From Chitinophagaceae bacterium (GTDB taxonomy: Bacteria; Bacteroidota; Bacteroidia; Chitinophagales; Chitinophagaceae), in assembly GCA_003151295.1 (NCBI GenBank), contig PLXD01000368.1, positions 1 through 6,960 of the forward strand: a DNA stretch of 6,960 bases. Reading direction: 5' to 3'. A program made the position numbers and the translations under genes. The notes under the pieces are model-generated. The model was given only the letters and a program-made list of their open reading frames with translations. It did no database searches and had not been told where the DNA came from. Shown here piece after piece: positions 5,099 to 6,960 of this stretch (positions are counted from its first letter, which is position 1; every line of letters starts with the position of its first letter).

Positions 5099-6960
5099 TT
5101 AAAATTTTTGTTCTAATTCTGCTACCAATACCTCAATCCCTTTGCGGATGCTGCCATATTTTCGGGCATACTCCTGCACTTTTACTTTCTCCTTTTCTTC
5201 GGTGGTGTACGCATAGTATTCATACGGCGAAGGTTCGTAACCGTACACTTTCATCTGCATACCCGCCAGGTCGATAAACACTTCCCGGTACCGGCGCTTC
5301 GGATCATTGGCTTTGTTTAATGACAAGACCATCATTTTACCTTTGTCCGTCATGCCCAGCGTAGCCTGGAGCGGTTCAAATTTGTTCTGGAACTTTCGCA
5401 TGTCCAATAGAATCCGGCAATCCGCATTGTTCAGGATGGCATCCTTGATGATCGGCGAGCTGATGATGTCGTCCACTTCCTGCGTGACGACGATGGCCTC
5501 TCCAAAAAATTTGCGTACCGTCTTGTACAGGTATTTCAGGAATTCCGCCATACCTGCTTTGGCGATGGCTTTCCAGGCTTCCTCAATCGTGATCACCTTG
5601 CGGATGCCTTTCAGCTTCCGCATTTTTCCGATAAATAATTCCATAATAATCAGGGTGACCACCGGGAACAGAATCGGGTGATCCTTCACATTATCGAGTT
5701 CAAAGACAATGAACCGCTGTTGGAGCACATCCAGGTTCTCCGAAGCGTTTAGCAGGTAGTCGAACTCTCCGCCCCGGTAATACGGTCGTAAGACATACAA
5801 AAAATTGTCCACGTCGAAGTCCTTTTCCTTGACCTTGTCCGTCCGCAGAATATCCAGGTAGACTTCCTGCAGGAAATCGTAGAAGCTGTTAAAGCCGGGG
5901 AACAGGTCAGGGTGTTTTTGCAGGTGATCGTAATACAAGGTCAGCGCATTGGACAAGGCCACGTATTCGGAACGCCGGAATTGTTCGTCGTCTTTTTTCC
6001 AAAGCGCCAGCAGCAAGGTCTTGATCGACTCCTTTTTTTCGGTATCCAGGGAATCTCCTTCGCTGATGAAAAAAGGATTGAACCGGATCGGATCGCTTTC
6101 ACTATAGGTAAAGTAATAGCCTCCCACCAGGTCGCATAACCCTTTGTAGCTTCCGCCAACGTCTACAATGACGATATGGCTGCCCTGTTCGTAATAGCTT
6201 CGCATGAGGTGATTCATGAATACGGATTTTCCAGATCCCGAGCCACCGAACACCGCCTTGTTTCGATTGCTGATGACCCCCTTTTGCATAGGCTCGTCGC
6301 TGATGTCCACATGGACCGGGTGACCGCTGAGCCGGTCCACCAGGCGGATACCAGAGGGGCTGACGGAATCCTTGTAGTTTGTTTCCATGTTGAAGAAGCA
6401 GACCGCCTGTTCCAGAAAAGTATCGAATGTGTCATTTTGGGGGAAGTCACCGGCATTTCCCGGTATACCTGCCCAAAAAATCTGCGGAGCGCCTGTCGTT
6501 TCCTGGCGAGGGGTCGCTTCCATCTGCGCCAGGGCGGAAGACACCATATTTTTCAGATCCTTTAATTCCTCCGGCTTGTCTGTCCAGGCGAGCACATTGA
6601 AATGCGCCCGTACCGCCATGCGTTGTTCGGCAATGGCCTCGTTCAGGAATTCATTGGTCGCCTCTTTGGCGATCAAATTCTCCCGGCTGTAATTAGCCAG
6701 GGACTGCAGGCGCAGCCGCTTGGCCTCCATCTTCTTCATCGTCGCCTGGATGTCCTCTATAAAAATGTATTGGTTGTAGATATGGTTGCAGGGCAATAGT
6801 TGTCCCAGGACAGAGGCAAATCCCACGCTGAATTTTGTTTTGTCGGTGCTGTATTTTTCATAATTGATCCGTGGCCCTACCAGGGCAGGCAGATCCTGGA
6901 CATCCGCCAGGGTATATAGCTGACAGCTCAGGTCTCCTATCCGAATGTTTTTGTCAAAGG
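5099..6960 (-). CDS. traG: TraG, VirB4-type conjugation ATPase (C-terminal part, cut by window edge)
   Basis: The frame is open from the right edge to TAA at 5101-5099, about 619 codons. Full-length TraG is roughly 800 or more residues, so about the first quarter is missing. The apparent start at 6826 is an in-frame GTG valine inside conserved sequence: 44 codons upstream of it still read as TraG (for example LPALVGPRINYEKYSTDKTKF). Counting from that valine, Walker A is GGSGSGKS at 194-201 (6247-6224), followed by VIVDVGGSYKGL (219-230), Walker B VITIEEAW with the Glu pair at 415-416 (5596-5573), and VVTQEVDDI (446-454), a typical RecA-fold sensor region. No motif residue appears lost. As a VirB4 homologue it hydrolyses ATP at the inner membrane to drive channel assembly and substrate transfer. 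It is first in this stretch of the operon, with the lipoprotein 18 nt downstream. Confidence 0.96.
   Translation of the reverse strand, partial: FDKNIRIGDLSCQLYTLADVQDLPALVGPRINYEKYSTDKTKFSVGFASVLGQLLPCNHIYNQYIFIEDIQATMKKMEAKRLRLQSLANYSRENLIAKEATNEFLNEAIAEQRMAVRAHFNVLAWTDKPEELKDLKNMVSSALAQMEATPRQETTGAPQIFWAGIPGNAGDFPQNDTFDTFLEQAVCFFNMETNYKDSVSPSGIRLVDRLSGHPVHVDISDEPMQKGVISNRNKAVFGGSGSGKSVFMNHLMRSYYEQGSHIVIVDVGGSYKGLCDLVGGYYFTYSESDPIRFNPFFISEGDSLDTEKKESIKTLLLALWKKDDEQFRRSEYVALSNALTLYYDHLQKHPDLFPGFNSFYDFLQEVYLDILRTDKVKEKDFDVDNFLYVLRPYYRGGEFDYLLNASENLDVLQQRFIVFELDNVKDHPILFPVVTLIIMELFIGKMRKLKGIRKVITIEEAWKAIAKAGMAEFLKYLYKTVRKFFGEAIVVTQEVDDIISSPIIKDAILNNADCRILLDMRKFQNKFEPLQATLGMTDKGKMMVLSLNKANDPKRRYREVFIDLAGMQMKVYGYEPSPYEYYAYTTEEKEKVKVQEYARKYGSIRKGIEVLVAELEQKF

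Larger units (their letters stand above)
1..6960 (-). other. Part of a Bacteroidota conjugative-transfer (tra) operon
   Basis: Ten genes or gene parts share the minus strand and are separated by only 11 to 54 nt. I could not find a convincing Bacteroidota promoter (TTTG / TAnnTTTG type) or a hairpin followed by a T-run in the direction of transcription in any spacer, so one long transcript entering from the right edge is the simplest reading. Gene order traG, small genes, traI-like, traJ, traK follows the CTnDOT-type mating-pair-formation module. The relaxase, coupling protein, oriT, integrase and the rest of the tra genes lie outside the window, so whether the host element is an integrative element or a plasmid cannot be decided here. 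Confidence 0.85.

Noticed and set aside
6824..6826. GTG at 6826 as a start codon for TraG
   Set aside because: Codons upstream in the same frame continue conserved TraG sequence to the window edge, so this GTG is an internal valine.

Overview
The window is an internal slice of a Bacteroidota (Bacteroidetes) conjugation module of the CTnDOT-like TraG-TraQ kind (MPF type B), as found on integrative conjugative elements and conjugative plasmids. Every gene I accept lies on the minus strand, so transcription runs from the right end to the left. The strongest anchors are the C-terminal part of a TraG/VirB4 ATPase (Walker A and B motifs visible), TraJ (polytopic, VirB6-like) and TraK (single-span, VirB8-like topology). 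The Bacteroidota assignment rests on these families, on A|Q signal-peptidase sites and on mostly AT-rich spacers with little Shine-Dalgarno signal. The moderate GC content looks higher than in gut Bacteroides and suggests an environmental lineage such as Chitinophagaceae or Sphingobacteriaceae, but this is a guess.

Layout in transcription order: traG (3' part, 6960-5099, open at the window edge); a small lipoprotein (5080-4697); a 73-residue protein with a basic tail (4642-4421); an unrecognised 136-residue protein (4390-3980); a traI-like exported protein (3940-3260); two further exported proteins that resemble each other and more distantly TraI (3248-2622 and 2603-1965); traJ (1952-780); traK (734-114); and the first 28 codons of another gene (85-1). 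Spacers are 11-54 nt, with no convincing promoter or terminator inside, so the whole window reads as one polycistronic unit.

Likely division of labour: TraG powers assembly or substrate passage at the inner membrane, TraJ forms the inner-membrane platform, and TraK joins the inner-membrane complex to the periplasm. The three TraI-like proteins and the lipoprotein are exported and probably act in the periplasm or at the outer membrane. The 73- and 136-residue proteins look cytoplasmic and have no assignable role.

I see no wholly new system. The parts most worth following up are the tandem set of three TraI-like secreted proteins, the two unassigned small genes between traG and traI, and an isolated strong Shine-Dalgarno before the third TraI-like gene. 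No RNA genes, insertion sequences, CRISPR arrays, attachment sites or origin of transfer were recognised. No stretch over 300 bases lacks a gene.
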